Shown here: positions 16,788 through 25,191 of the stretch, one piece after another
Layout: each line of letters begins with the position of its first letter
Position numbering within the stretch: position 1 is the stretch's first letter
Source of the DNA: Mycolicibacterium mageritense
GTDB taxonomy: Bacteria > Actinomycetota > Actinomycetes > Mycobacteriales > Mycobacteriaceae
Assembly (NCBI RefSeq): GCF_010727475.1
Contig: NZ_AP022567.1
Span: forward strand, 6,262,001 to 6,326,000
Length of the DNA: 64,000 nt
Reading direction: 5' to 3'
Program-made: the position numbers and the translations under genes
The notes under the pieces: model-generated
What the model was told of the DNA's origin: nothing
Databases searched by the model: none
What the model saw: the letters and a program-made list of their open reading frames with translations, nothing else

Positions 16788-18041
16788 GTGACCGTCGCAC
16801 GGACTTTGGACCCCACCGTGCTGGCCGAGGTCAGGGCGGACTTCCCGATCCTGAACCGGGTCATGCGCGGCGGGAACCAGTTGGCCTACCTGGATTCCGG
16901 TGCGACGTCGCAGAAGCCGTTGCAGGTTCTCGATGCCGAGCGGACCTTCCTGCTCAATTCGAACGGTGCGGTGCATCGCGGCGCGCACCAGCTCATGGAG
17001 GAGTCCACCGACGCCTACGAGCAGGGCCGCGCCGACATCGCGGCGTTCGTCGGCGCGGACGACGACGAACTCGTGTTCACCAAGAACGCCACCGAGGCCA
17101 TCAACCTCGTGGCATACGTGTTGGGGGACAAGCGCTTCGACCGCGCCGTCGGGCCCGGTGACGTCATCGTCACCACCGAGCTCGAGCATCACGCCAACCT
17201 GATCCCGTGGCAGGAACTGGCCGAGCGCACGGGCGCGACGCTGCGCTGGTACGGCGTGACCGACGACGGCCGGATCGACCTGGACTCGTTGCGGTTGGAT
17301 GAAAGCGTCAAACTGGTTGCCTTCAGCCATCATTCGAATGTCACGGGCGCGGTGGCCCCGGTCGCCGAGCTGGTGAACCGCGCGAAGGCCGTCGGTGCTC
17401 TGACCGTGCTCGATGCCTGCCAGTCGGTGCCGCACCAGCCGGTCGACTTCCACGCCCTCGACGTCGACTTCGCCGCGTTCTCGGGTCACAAGATGCTGGG
17501 CCCCACCGGGATCGGCGTGCTGTACGGGCGGCGTGAGTTGCTCAATGCCATGCCACCGTTCATCACGGGCGGCTCGATGATCGAGACCGTCACGATGGAG
17601 AAGACCACCTACGCGCCTGCCCCGCAACGCTTCGAGGCAGGCACCCCGATGACATCGCAGGTGGTCGGACTGGCCGCCGCGGCACGGTATCTGAATGCTC
17701 TCGGGATGGACGCAGTCGAGGCGCACGAGGCGGAGTTGGTTGCGGCCGCGCTGGACGGATTGTCCGGTCTCCCGCAAGTCCGGGTGATCGGACCCACGAC
17801 CATGGCACACCGGGGGTCGCCCGTCAGCTTCGTCGTCGACGGCATCCACGCCCACGACGTCGGGCAGGTGCTCGACGACGACGGTGTCGCGGTCCGCGTC
17901 GGGCACCACTGCGCCTGGCCGCTGCATCGGCGTTTCGGGATCGCCGCGACCGCCCGGGCATCGTTCGCCGTGTACAACACGCTCGACGAGGTGGACCGGC
18001 TGGTCGCCGGGGTGAAACGGGCTGTGGAGTTCTTCGCGTGA
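16788..18041 (+). CDS. sufS: Cysteine desulfurase SufS
   Basis: PLP-dependent group II cysteine desulfurase of 417 residues from GTG 16788, which supplies sulfur for cluster assembly. Lys235 in SGHKMLGPTGIG is the PLP Schiff-base residue and Cys375 in RVGHHCAWP is the persulfide-carrying cysteine. HHSNVTGAVAP gives the cofactor-binding segment. Corresponds to Rv1464 (csd). Its stop overlaps the sufU start by 4 bp, fitting the known SufS-SufU sulfur relay. Confidence 0.95.
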   Translation: MTVARTLDPTVLAEVRADFPILNRVMRGGNQLAYLDSGATSQKPLQVLDAERTFLLNSNGAVHRGAHQLMEESTDAYEQGRADIAAFVGADDDELVFTKNATEAINLVAYVLGDKRFDRAVGPGDVIVTTELEHHANLIPWQELAERTGATLRWYGVTDDGRIDLDSLRLDESVKLVAFSHHSNVTGAVAPVAELVNRAKAVGALTVLDACQSVPHQPVDFHALDVDFAAFSGHKMLGPTGIGVLYGRRELLNAMPPFITGGSMIETVTMEKTTYAPAPQRFEAGTPMTSQVVGLAAAARYLNALGMDAVEAHEAELVAAALDGLSGLPQVRVIGPTTMAHRGSPVSFVVDGIHAHDVGQVLDDDGVAVRVGHHCAWPLHRRFGIAATARASFAVYNTLDEVDRLVAGVKRAVEFFA

Positions 18042-18496
18042 GAATCGACCAGATGTACCAGGAAGTGATCCTGGATCACTACAAGCATCCGCACCACCGC
18101 GGGCTTCGGGAGCCGTTCGGCGCCGAGGTTCATCACGTCAACCCGACGTGTGGCGACGAAGTGACGTTGCGGGTCGCGCTGTCCGAGGACGGCGAGACCG
18201 TCGACGACATCTCGTACGACGGCCAGGGCTGTTCGATCAGCCAGGCCGCCACGTCGGTGCTCACCGACCAGGTCATCGGCCAGAGCGTCGGTGACGCGCT
18301 CAAGACGGTCGAGGCCTTCACCGAGATGATTTCCTCGCGCGGCAACGTCGAGGGGGACGAAGATGTACTCGGTGACGGCATTGCGTTCGCGGGTGTCGCC
18401 AAGTACCCGGCACGCGTGAAGTGCGCGCTGCTGGGCTGGATGGCTTTCAAAGATGCGCTGGCCCGGGCCAGCGAGGATGTGGAGGAACAGCGATGA
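18038..18496 (+). CDS. sufU: Zinc-dependent sulfurtransferase SufU
   Basis: SufU/IscU-like protein of 152 residues from GTG 18038 (MRIDQMYQEVILDHYKHPHH). Cys38 (NPTCGDEV), Cys65 (GQGCSIS) and Cys129 (RVKCALLGW) together with an Asp are the zinc ligands; Cys38 accepts the persulfide from SufS. The insertion between the second and third Cys distinguishes SufU from IscU. Overlaps both neighbours by 4 bp. Confidence 0.94.
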   Translation: MRIDQMYQEVILDHYKHPHHRGLREPFGAEVHHVNPTCGDEVTLRVALSEDGETVDDISYDGQGCSISQAATSVLTDQVIGQSVGDALKTVEAFTEMISSRGNVEGDEDVLGDGIAFAGVAKYPARVKCALLGWMAFKDALARASEDVEEQR

Positions 18497-18834
18497 GCGA
18501 GACCACCTCTGACGAACTGCTGGCCGACGTCGAAGAAGCCATGCGCGACGTGGTGGATCCTGAACTCGGCATCAACGTCGTCGACCTGGGTTTGGTGTAC
18601 GGCCTCAATGTCGAACAGGGCGACGAGGGCGCGGTAGCGCTCATCGACATGACGCTGACGTCGGCGGCCTGCCCGCTCACCGATGTGATCGAGGATCAGT
18701 CCCGCACCGCCTTGGTGGGCGCAGGCCTGGTCAACGAGATCAAGATCAACTGGGTGTGGAACCCGCCGTGGGGTCCGGACAAGATCACCGAGGACGGCCG
18801 TGAGCAACTGCGTGCGCTCGGTTTCACCGTCTAG
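18493..18834 (+). CDS. sufT: SufT-like Fe-S maturation factor (MIP18/DUF59 family)
   Basis: Small MIP18-family protein of 113 residues from ATG 18493 overlapping the sufU stop. The DPELGINVVDLGLVY motif and the Cys-containing TSAACPLTDVIEDQ segment are diagnostic of the family. SufT proteins help maturation or transfer of [4Fe-4S] clusters to apo-proteins. It is the last gene of the SUF operon and corresponds to Rv1466. Confidence 0.93.
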   Translation: MSETTSDELLADVEEAMRDVVDPELGINVVDLGLVYGLNVEQGDEGAVALIDMTLTSAACPLTDVIEDQSRTALVGAGLVNEIKINWVWNPPWGPDKITEDGREQLRALGFTV

Positions 18835-18861
18835 CTGACCCCGTCCCGTCACAATGACCGT

Positions 18862-19389
18862 GTGGTCACCATTCCGGCGTTCGTGTGGCGGGGCGGTTTC
18901 TTTTTCCGCGCCCTGATCGTCGGCGGCGGTGTCGGCCTGTGCCTGGGCGCCCTGGCCTGGCTCGATTCGGGGCTGCTGATCGCCGGGATCGCGGTGCTGG
19001 TGATCGTCGGGTTCTGCTACGGCATCTGGTCGGCCCGTCGGATGTCCCGATATTGGCCCGCCGCAACCGAACTCGACGTTGCCGACCGCGTCGCCGTGGC
19101 ACGCGCGGCCCGAGCGGGCGAACACGTCGTCGACCCACGACTCGCGCAGGCCGCCATGGGCTACCGCGACGGCATGCACGCCGCGGCAGACGCGGCGCGG
19201 CCGTTCCGCTGGTTGCTGCCGCTGGTGCTGATGGTGGCCGTCGCCACCGCGGTGTTCGATGCGATCTTCGGCTCGTGGGGCAACGCCGTGGTATCGGTGA
19301 TCTACCTGGCAGCGCTGGTGGTCGAAGTGTTCTGGTGGCCGAGACGACAGGCGCAACTGCTCGAAAATGCCGATCGATCCTGTGGATAA
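18862..19389 (+). CDS. Hypothetical membrane protein with four predicted helices
   Basis: 175 residues from GTG 18862. Two N-terminal hydrophobic segments (about residues 14-34 and 39-56) and two C-terminal ones (about 112-132 and 137-155) flank a hydrophilic stretch of about 50 residues with WSARRMSRYWPAATELD. I recognise no family. It is 27 bp beyond sufT on the same strand and could be read through from the SUF operon, but nothing in the protein suggests an iron-sulfur role. Small mycobacterial membrane proteins of this layout are common. Confidence 0.65.
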   Translation: MVTIPAFVWRGGFFFRALIVGGGVGLCLGALAWLDSGLLIAGIAVLVIVGFCYGIWSARRMSRYWPAATELDVADRVAVARAARAGEHVVDPRLAQAAMGYRDGMHAAADAARPFRWLLPLVLMVAVATAVFDAIFGSWGNAVVSVIYLAALVVEVFWWPRRQAQLLENADRSCG

Positions 19390-19492
19390 CTTCCGATTCT
19401 GAGGCGTCTCTGGCGTGGTGCTGTCGGGTGCCCTCGTTAGCTTCGGCGCGACGGGGACGGCAGGCGTTCCCGCGTGACGGGAAGGCATCACG

Positions 19493-20179
19493 ATGAGCAC
19501 CGATATCGAGCAATTGCGCGCTGCTTGCGAACGGGATCTGGGGGATCCGGCGCTGTGGCCCGAACCTACGAGTTATCCGGAATCGTTGGCGCTGTGCATT
19601 GTTGACGCGATCTACGTGACGGGCGCGCGCCATCTGACCGTCGACAGGATCGTCGAGCGTTACCGCAGTTATCGCGCCGGACAGGGCGGTGACGCCGACG
19701 CCGACGGCGCCCGAGAGCTGCTGGCCACGGTCGACGAGCTCGGTGGCGCCGAGCAGTGGGCATCGCAGATCGGCAACCGCCGCCCGACGTCCACGACGAA
19801 GAACGCGCCGCTGCGCGCGGTGGCGCTCGTCGAGGCCGCCCAGGCGCTCGTTGCGCTGGGCGTGCGGACAGCCGAGGAACTGCGCACAGTTGTCCGGGAT
19901 GGCGAACGTGCCGAAGCGGCCAGGGCTGCGTGGTGCGCGGTCCCTGGCCAACGCTCAGGCTTCACGTGGGCCTACCTCGGGTTGCTGGCACAGGTGCCCG
20001 GTGCGACCGTCGCCCCGGCGGTGGCCGGGTACGTCGCGCGCGAGACGGCCGGCTCGGAGGACGCGGCCCTGTTGCTGAGGTCGGTGGCGCAGCAGTCCGG
20101 CTGGGACGTCACGGCGCTGCACCACGCGATCTGGCGGTTCGAATCCGGGCGCCGGCGGGATCTGCCGTCTACCGCCTGA
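19493..20179 (+). CDS. Conserved hypothetical protein, all-helical
   Basis: 228 residues from ATG 19493, preceded by a GGGAAGG ribosome site. The protein is soluble and probably mostly helical, with no signal peptide. The organisation (N-terminal helical half, then SGFTWAYLGLLAQVPGATVAP around residues 150-172) weakly resembles the helix-hairpin-helix arrangement of mycobacterial endonuclease-III-like hypothetical proteins, but I see no iron-sulfur cysteines or catalytic Lys/Asp, so I do not assign activity. Confidence 0.7.
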   Translation: MSTDIEQLRAACERDLGDPALWPEPTSYPESLALCIVDAIYVTGARHLTVDRIVERYRSYRAGQGGDADADGARELLATVDELGGAEQWASQIGNRRPTSTTKNAPLRAVALVEAAQALVALGVRTAEELRTVVRDGERAEAARAAWCAVPGQRSGFTWAYLGLLAQVPGATVAPAVAGYVARETAGSEDAALLLRSVAQQSGWDVTALHHAIWRFESGRRRDLPSTA

Positions 20180-20220
20180 CGCCACCATCACGGCGGAAAG
20201 TTCTTCGCGGGCCAGAATTA

Positions 20221-20236
20221 TCTGACTAAGGTCAGA
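20221..20236. promoter_or_regulatory. Inverted repeat TCTGAC-N4-GTCAGA, likely MarR operator
   Basis: A perfect 6-bp inverted repeat with a 4-bp spacer ends 3 bp before the ATG of the MarR-GNAT gene. MarR proteins typically bind such palindromes over their own promoters, so autoregulation is the simplest reading. Confidence 0.5.
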
Positions 20237-20239
20237 GGT

Positions 20240-21145
20240 ATGTCCGTGGAAATGGTCGCCCAGGTCCGTCGGTTCAACCGCGTCGTGACCCGCAGTGCGG
20301 GGGTGCTCAACGAGAACTACCTGGCCAGTGGCAGATCGCTCGGCCAGGACCGGCTGTTGTGGGAGATCGGTGTCCAGGGGTGCGATGTCCGTGATCTGCG
20401 GTCGCGGCTCGGCCTGGATTCGGGCTACCTCAGCCGGCTGCTGCGGGCACTGCAGCGTGAAGGCCTGATCATGGTTGTGCCGAGCGCTACGGATCGGCGC
20501 GTTCGCACCGCGGAGCTCACCGCGGCGGGGCTTCGCGAACTCGAGACGCTGAACAACCGCTCCGACGACATGGCCGCGAGCATCCTCACGCCGCTCACCG
20601 TGAGCCAACAGGAGCGCCTGGTATCGGCGATGGCGCAGGTGGAGCGGCTGCTCACGGCATCGGCCGTGCGGGTCGAGCAGTGCGATCCCCGCCATCCCGA
20701 CGCCCGGTACTGCCTGGCGACCTACTACACCGAGTTGGCGCAACGCTTTCACGACGGCTACGACCCGGCGGTGAGTCCCGTCGCCGACGACGAGATGACA
20801 CCACCTGCGGGGTTGCTTCTGGTCGCGTCGTTGCACGGTCAACCCGTGGGCTGCGGCGCGGTGATCTGGTATCCGGACGGCGTTGCATTGGTCAAACGCA
20901 TGTGGGTGGCGGCGAGTGTGCGTGGCCTCGGGCTCGGCAGGCGCCTGCTCACCGAGCTCGAGGCCCGCGCCGAGCAGCACGGGGCCGGCCTCATGCGCCT
21001 GGAGACCAAGGCCGAACTGGTCGAGGCACAGCAGATGTACCGCGCTTGTGGATATCGGGAGGTGGCGCCGTTCAACGACGAGTTCTACGCCGACCATTGG
21101 TTCGAAAAGCCGCTGTCGGAGATCCGGGTGGGCCGCCGAGACTGA
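20240..21145 (+). CDS. MarR-GNAT fusion regulator/acetyltransferase
   Basis: 301 residues from ATG 20240. Residues about 1-140 are a MarR winged helix (DLRSRLGLDSGYLSRLLRALQREGLI, wing VPSATDRRVRTAELTAAG). Residues about 150-300 are a GNAT acetyltransferase with the acetyl-CoA loop VRGLGLGRRLLTELE and the following AEQHGAGLMRLET. Such fusions occur in actinobacteria and proteobacteria; a few are studied as combined transcription factors and acetyltransferases, but targets are generally unknown. A palindrome sits just upstream. Neighbours (hypothetical, thioredoxin) give no substrate hint. Confidence 0.88.
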   Translation: MSVEMVAQVRRFNRVVTRSAGVLNENYLASGRSLGQDRLLWEIGVQGCDVRDLRSRLGLDSGYLSRLLRALQREGLIMVVPSATDRRVRTAELTAAGLRELETLNNRSDDMAASILTPLTVSQQERLVSAMAQVERLLTASAVRVEQCDPRHPDARYCLATYYTELAQRFHDGYDPAVSPVADDEMTPPAGLLLVASLHGQPVGCGAVIWYPDGVALVKRMWVAASVRGLGLGRRLLTELEARAEQHGAGLMRLETKAELVEAQQMYRACGYREVAPFNDEFYADHWFEKPLSEIRVGRRD

Positions 21146-21280
21146 AGCCGGGGACGGCATGTGCGCCGGTCTTGTCCCTGAGTACAGCATCGAACCGGCT
21201 CATGCTGAAAGAGTGTCGGTCGGCTTGCATCGCCCATAGGGTGGGGAACAGGTCGACCCATCCGCGACGTTAGGAAAAGC

Positions 21281-21646
21281 GTGAGTACGCAAGACATCAC
21301 CGCAGATCAGTTCAACGACACCATCAACGGGAACGACATCGTGTTGGTCGATTTCTGGGCGTCCTGGTGCGGGCCGTGTCGCGCGTTCGCCCCGACGTTC
21401 AAGGCCGCCTCGGAGAAGCACCCCGACGTGGTGTTCGCCAAGGTGGACACCGAGGCTGAGCAGGCGCTGGCCGCCGCCGCCGAGATCAGGTCCATCCCGA
21501 CATTGATGGCGTTCAAGAAGGGCAAGCTGGTCTTCAACCAGGCCGGCGCGCTGCCGCCGGCAGCCCTCGAGGATCTGGTGCAGAAGGTCAAGGAATTCGA
21601 CATCGACGCGGCCATCGCGGCCCAGGGCGACGCCGAGCAGGCCTAG
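21281..21646 (+). CDS. Thioredoxin
   Basis: Single-domain thioredoxin, 121 residues from GTG 21281. The active-site motif is WCGPC (Cys30, Cys33) in the context VDFWASWCGPCRAF, and the cis-Pro occurs in RSIPTLMAFKKG. There is no signal peptide, so it is a cytosolic protein-disulfide reductant. By position before echA12 it corresponds to M. tuberculosis trxB1 (Rv1471). It is longer at the C-terminus (IDAAIAAQGDAEQA) than a minimal thioredoxin. Confidence 0.93.
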   Translation: MSTQDITADQFNDTINGNDIVLVDFWASWCGPCRAFAPTFKAASEKHPDVVFAKVDTEAEQALAAAAEIRSIPTLMAFKKGKLVFNQAGALPPAALEDLVQKVKEFDIDAAIAAQGDAEQA

Positions 21647-21688
21647 GCCGATCGGGCTTCGGCCAGGCACGCGATAACGTGCTTGGTC

Positions 21689-22510
21689 GTGACCGATCAC
21701 AACACATACGTCCTGGTCGATCGTCCGCGTCCGGGCATCGCGCTGGTGACCCTCAACCGGCCCGAGCGCATGAACTCGATGGCGTTCGACGTCATGGTGC
21801 CGCTCAAGCAGACACTCGAAGAGTTGCGGTACGACAACTCGGTGCGTGTGGTGGTGCTCACGGGCGCCGGGCGAGGCTTCTCGTCGGGAGCCGACCACAA
21901 GTCCGCGGGCTCGGTGCCGCACGTCGACGGCCTGACCCGGCCGACGTACGCACTGCGCTCGATGGAGCTGCTCGACGACGTGATCCTGGCGCTGCGCCGG
22001 TTGCACCAGCCGGTGATCGCCGCGGTCAACGGCGCCGCGATCGGCGGCGGCCTGTGCCTGGCGCTGGCGTGCGACATCCGGGTGGCCGCGGAAGGCGCAT
22101 ACTTCCGCGCCGCCGGAATCAACAACGGTCTCACCGCCAGTGAGCTGGGCCTGTCCTATCTGCTTCCGCGCGCCATCGGGTCGTCGCGGGCGTTCGAGAT
22201 CATGCTGACGGGCCGTGACGTCGACGCCGAGGAAGCACAGCGCATCGGTCTGGTGTCGCGATCCGTGCCCGACAGCGAGTTGCTCGACACCTGCTATCAG
22301 CTCGCCGAGGGCATCGCGAGGTTCTCGCGCCCGGGAACTGAGTTGACCAAGCGCACACTTTGGAGTGGACTGGACGCCGCTAGCCTGGAGGGGCACATGC
22401 AGGCTGAAGGCCTGGGACAACTCTTCGTGCGCCTGCTCACCGCAAACTTCGAAGAAGCGGTGGCTGCGCGTGCGGAAAAGCGGCCCCCGGTTTTCACCGA
22501 CGAGCGCTAG
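21689..22510 (+). CDS. echA12: Enoyl-CoA hydratase/isomerase EchA12
   Basis: Crotonase-superfamily protein of 273 residues, start GTG 21689. The oxyanion-hole segments GRGFSSGADHKSAG and NGAAIGGGLCLALA and the catalytic-region AAGINNGLTASELGLSYLLPR are present. From memory it is close to Rv1472 along its length, including the C-terminal MQAEGLGQLFVRLLTANFEEAVAARAE region. A TAACGT hexamer at 21675-21680 lies 8 bp before the GTG, so a leaderless transcript is possible. In crotonases it would act on fatty acyl-CoA; the physiological substrate of EchA12 is not settled. Confidence 0.93.
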   Translation: MTDHNTYVLVDRPRPGIALVTLNRPERMNSMAFDVMVPLKQTLEELRYDNSVRVVVLTGAGRGFSSGADHKSAGSVPHVDGLTRPTYALRSMELLDDVILALRRLHQPVIAAVNGAAIGGGLCLALACDIRVAAEGAYFRAAGINNGLTASELGLSYLLPRAIGSSRAFEIMLTGRDVDAEEAQRIGLVSRSVPDSELLDTCYQLAEGIARFSRPGTELTKRTLWSGLDAASLEGHMQAEGLGQLFVRLLTANFEEAVAARAEKRPPVFTDER

Positions 22511-22594
22511 CGCGTCGGGGTACCGCCCGCTTGCGGGGGAGAGTCGACCGGCACCGACAACACATACGAGATCGACCAGTAGGAGGACAGCAGC

Positions 22595-24223
22595 GTGATC
22601 ACCGCAACGGACCTGGAGGTCCGCGCCGGCGCGCGTACGTTGCTGTCCACGGAAGGCGCGGCACTGCGCGTGCAGCCGGGCGACCGGATCGGCCTGGTGG
22701 GCCGCAACGGCGCAGGCAAGACCACGACCATGCGGATTCTGGCGGGTGAGGGTGAACCGTACGCCGGCAGTGTGTCGCGCACCGGTGAGATCGGTTACCT
22801 GCCGCAAGATCCCAAACAGGGTGATCTGGACGTGCTGGCCCGCGACCGGGTGCTGTCTGCGCGGGGTCTCGACACGCTGCTGGCCGATCTGGAAAAGCAG
22901 CAGGCGTTGATGGCGGAGGTGGCCGACGACACCGCCCGGGACAAGGCCGTGCGGCGCTACGGACAGCTCGAGGAACGGTTCTCGGCGCTGGGCGGGTACG
23001 CGGCCGAGAGCGAAGCGGGCCGCATCTGCGCGAGCCTCGGTCTGCCCGACCGCGTGCTCGTGCAGCCGCTGCGCACGCTGTCCGGCGGTCAGCGCCGCCG
23101 GATCGAGCTGGCCCGGATTCTGTTCGCCGCATCGGACACCGGCTCGGGTTCGGCCACCACGCTGCTGCTCGATGAGCCGACCAACCACCTCGACGCCGAC
23201 TCGATCGGCTGGCTGCGGGATTTCCTGCACAACCACACCGGCGGCCTGGTGGTCATCAGCCACAACGTCGAGCTGCTCGCCGAAGTGGTGAACCGGGTGT
23301 GGTTCCTCGACGCTGTGCGCGGCGAGGTCGATGTCTACAACATGGGCTGGCAGAAGTATCTCGACGCCCGCGCGACCGACGAGCAGCGGCGCAGGCGCGA
23401 ACGCGCCAATGCCGAGCGCAAGGCGTCCGCGCTGCGTGCGCAGGCCGCGAAGATGGGCGCGAAGGCCACCAAAGCCGTTGCTGCACAGAACATGTTGCGC
23501 CGTGCCGACCGCATGATCGCCGCGCTCGACGAAGAACGGGTGGCCGACAAGGTGGCCCGGATCAAGTTCCCGACGCCGGCCCCGTGCGGCAAGACCCCGC
23601 TCGTGGCCAAGGGCCTGACCAAGAACTACGGGTCGCTCGAGGTGTTCACCGGGGTCGACCTCGCCATCGACCGCGGTTCGCGCGTCGTCGTGCTCGGGCT
23701 CAACGGCGCTGGTAAGACCACACTGCTGCGCCTGCTCGCGGGCACCGAAACGCCCGACGCCGGCGGGCTGGAACCGGGTCACGGTCTCAAGCTCGGCTAC
23801 TTCGCGCAGGAACACGACACGCTCGACGACCACGCCACGGTGTGGGAGAACATCCGGCACGCGGCCCCGGACACGGGTGAGCAGGATCTGCGAGGCCTGC
23901 TGGGCGCCTTCATGTTCACCGGGCCCCAGCTCGATCAGCCGGCGGGCACGCTGTCCGGCGGCGAGAAAACCCGGTTGGCGTTGGCCGGTTTGGTTGCCTC
24001 GACGGCCAACGTGTTGTTGCTCGACGAACCCACCAACAACCTCGATCCCGCGTCGCGTGAGCAGGTGCTCGACGCACTGCGCAGTTACGTCGGTGCGGTG
24101 GTGCTGGTGACGCACGATCCGGGGGCGGCCGAGGCGCTCGACCCGCAGCGGGTGGTGCTGCTGCCGGACGGCACCGAGGACTTCTGGTCCAACGACTATC
24201 GCGACCTCATCGAACTCGCCTGA
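22595..24223 (+). CDS. ABC-F family ATPase
   Basis: Two fused nucleotide-binding domains without membrane segments, 542 residues, start GTG 22595. Domain 1 has GRNGAGKTT and LSGGQRRR; domain 2 has GLNGAGKTT and LSGGEKTR. The linker (about residues 240-340) is rich in Arg/Lys/Ala as in ABC-F proteins, and C-terminal DPGAAEALDP supplies the H-loop region. ABC-F proteins act on the ribosome in translation control or antibiotic protection rather than in transport. Corresponds to Rv1473; some mycobacterial homologues have been linked to macrolide tolerance, but that cannot be judged from sequence. Confidence 0.93.
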   Translation: MITATDLEVRAGARTLLSTEGAALRVQPGDRIGLVGRNGAGKTTTMRILAGEGEPYAGSVSRTGEIGYLPQDPKQGDLDVLARDRVLSARGLDTLLADLEKQQALMAEVADDTARDKAVRRYGQLEERFSALGGYAAESEAGRICASLGLPDRVLVQPLRTLSGGQRRRIELARILFAASDTGSGSATTLLLDEPTNHLDADSIGWLRDFLHNHTGGLVVISHNVELLAEVVNRVWFLDAVRGEVDVYNMGWQKYLDARATDEQRRRRERANAERKASALRAQAAKMGAKATKAVAAQNMLRRADRMIAALDEERVADKVARIKFPTPAPCGKTPLVAKGLTKNYGSLEVFTGVDLAIDRGSRVVVLGLNGAGKTTLLRLLAGTETPDAGGLEPGHGLKLGYFAQEHDTLDDHATVWENIRHAAPDTGEQDLRGLLGAFMFTGPQLDQPAGTLSGGEKTRLALAGLVASTANVLLLDEPTNNLDPASREQVLDALRSYVGAVVLVTHDPGAAEALDPQRVVLLPDGTEDFWSNDYRDLIELA

Positions 24224-24351
24224 CGCGAAACATCAAGACCCGCCGGATTTTCGGGCGCGTAAATCTAAGACGTTCTTCAATTTCGCCCACCAGCGTGTGA
24301 GCTGTTTCTAGGCTGGGTATGCGTCGGGACATCGAGAGCGGGGAGATGTCG

Positions 24352-24549
24352 ATGAAGGAAACGAAGAAGAGCAGAGATGAGTTGCTCACCGAGCTGCGCA
24401 GCGCCTATGAGGGGGGCGCCAGCATCCGCTCGCTGGTGGCGACGACCGGGCGTTCCTATGGCTCGATACACAGCTTGCTGAGAGAGTCGGGAACCACCAT
24501 GCGCAGCCGTGGTGGGCCCAACCACAGAACCCGATCGCGGGTGAGCTAG
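24352..24549 (+). CDS. Small helix-turn-helix protein (Rv1473A-like)
   Basis: A 65-residue protein. ATG 24352 has a GGGGAG ribosome site 6 bp upstream; ATG 24346 and 24319 are alternatives. Residues about 20-50 (GGASIRSLVATTGRSYGSIHSLLRESG) form an HTH of the type found in actinobacterial small regulators. It corresponds to Rv1473A between the ABC-F gene and acnR. The Lys-rich N-terminus and Arg-rich C-terminus fit DNA binding. Its stop overlaps the convergent TetR gene by 4 bp. Confidence 0.82.
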   Translation: MKETKKSRDELLTELRSAYEGGASIRSLVATTGRSYGSIHSLLRESGTTMRSRGGPNHRTRSRVS

Positions 24550-25151
24550 TCCTCGGGCGCCTGCGGGCTTTCCGCAGCGCCCACCGAGTGTTGTTGGCGC
24601 ACTGAGGCTTCGACGAGATCGAGGACTGCGCTGAGATTCTTCGGATCCTCGCCCGAGGCCAACCGCGCCACCAGGCCGTCCAGCACCAGATCCAGATAGA
24701 TGTGCAGGACGGCGCTGGGCACGTCGTCGCGCAGCCGGCCGGCCTGCTTCTGACGGCGCAGGCGCTCGGTGGTGGCTGCCGACAGCTCCGCGGAGCGTTC
24801 CGCCCAGCCCTGGTGAAATGCCGGGTCGTTACGCAGTTTTCGCGCGATCTCCAGCCGCGTGGCCAGCCAGTCGAACTGCTCAGGTGCGGCGAGCATATTG
24901 CGCATCACCTGGATCAGGCCTTCCCTGGCGGCCACGTCGGCCATGCGTTCGGCGTCCTCGCGGGCCAGTTCGAAGAACAAGGTGTCCTTGTCCTTGAAAT
25001 GGTGAAAGATTGCGCCGCGCGACAGCCCGATGGTGTGTTCGAGCCGTCGCACGGTCGCACTCTCGTACCCGTACTGCGCGAAGCAGCGCCGGGCGCCGTC
25101 GAGTATCTGGCGACGCCGGGCCGCGAGGTGGTCGTCGGTTACCCGGGGCAC
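24546..25151 (-). CDS. acnR: TetR-family repressor of aconitase, AcnR
   Basis: TetR regulator of 201 residues from GTG 25151. The HTH spans residues about 28-48 (ATVRRLEHTIGLSRGAIFHHFKDKD). It is 40 bp downstream of acn on the same strand, as in corynebacteria where AcnR represses acn, and corresponds to Rv1474c. An exact match to the published AcnR consensus lies at the acn promoter (28080-28095), which supports the assignment. The C-terminal domain would sense citrate and magnesium as in the Corynebacterium protein. Confidence 0.92.
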   Translation of the reverse strand: MPRVTDDHLAARRRQILDGARRCFAQYGYESATVRRLEHTIGLSRGAIFHHFKDKDTLFFELAREDAERMADVAAREGLIQVMRNMLAAPEQFDWLATRLEIARKLRNDPAFHQGWAERSAELSAATTERLRRQKQAGRLRDDVPSAVLHIYLDLVLDGLVARLASGEDPKNLSAVLDLVEASVRQQHSVGAAESPQAPED

Positions 25152-25191
25152 TGCTGTCCCTTACCTGCGTACCTTGCCTGCCTCGTCAGGA

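Noticed and set aside
21200..24115. 971-codon open frame on the minus strand across trx, echA12 and ABC-F
   Set aside because: Antisense shadow of three recognised genes, low-complexity composition, no ribosome site.
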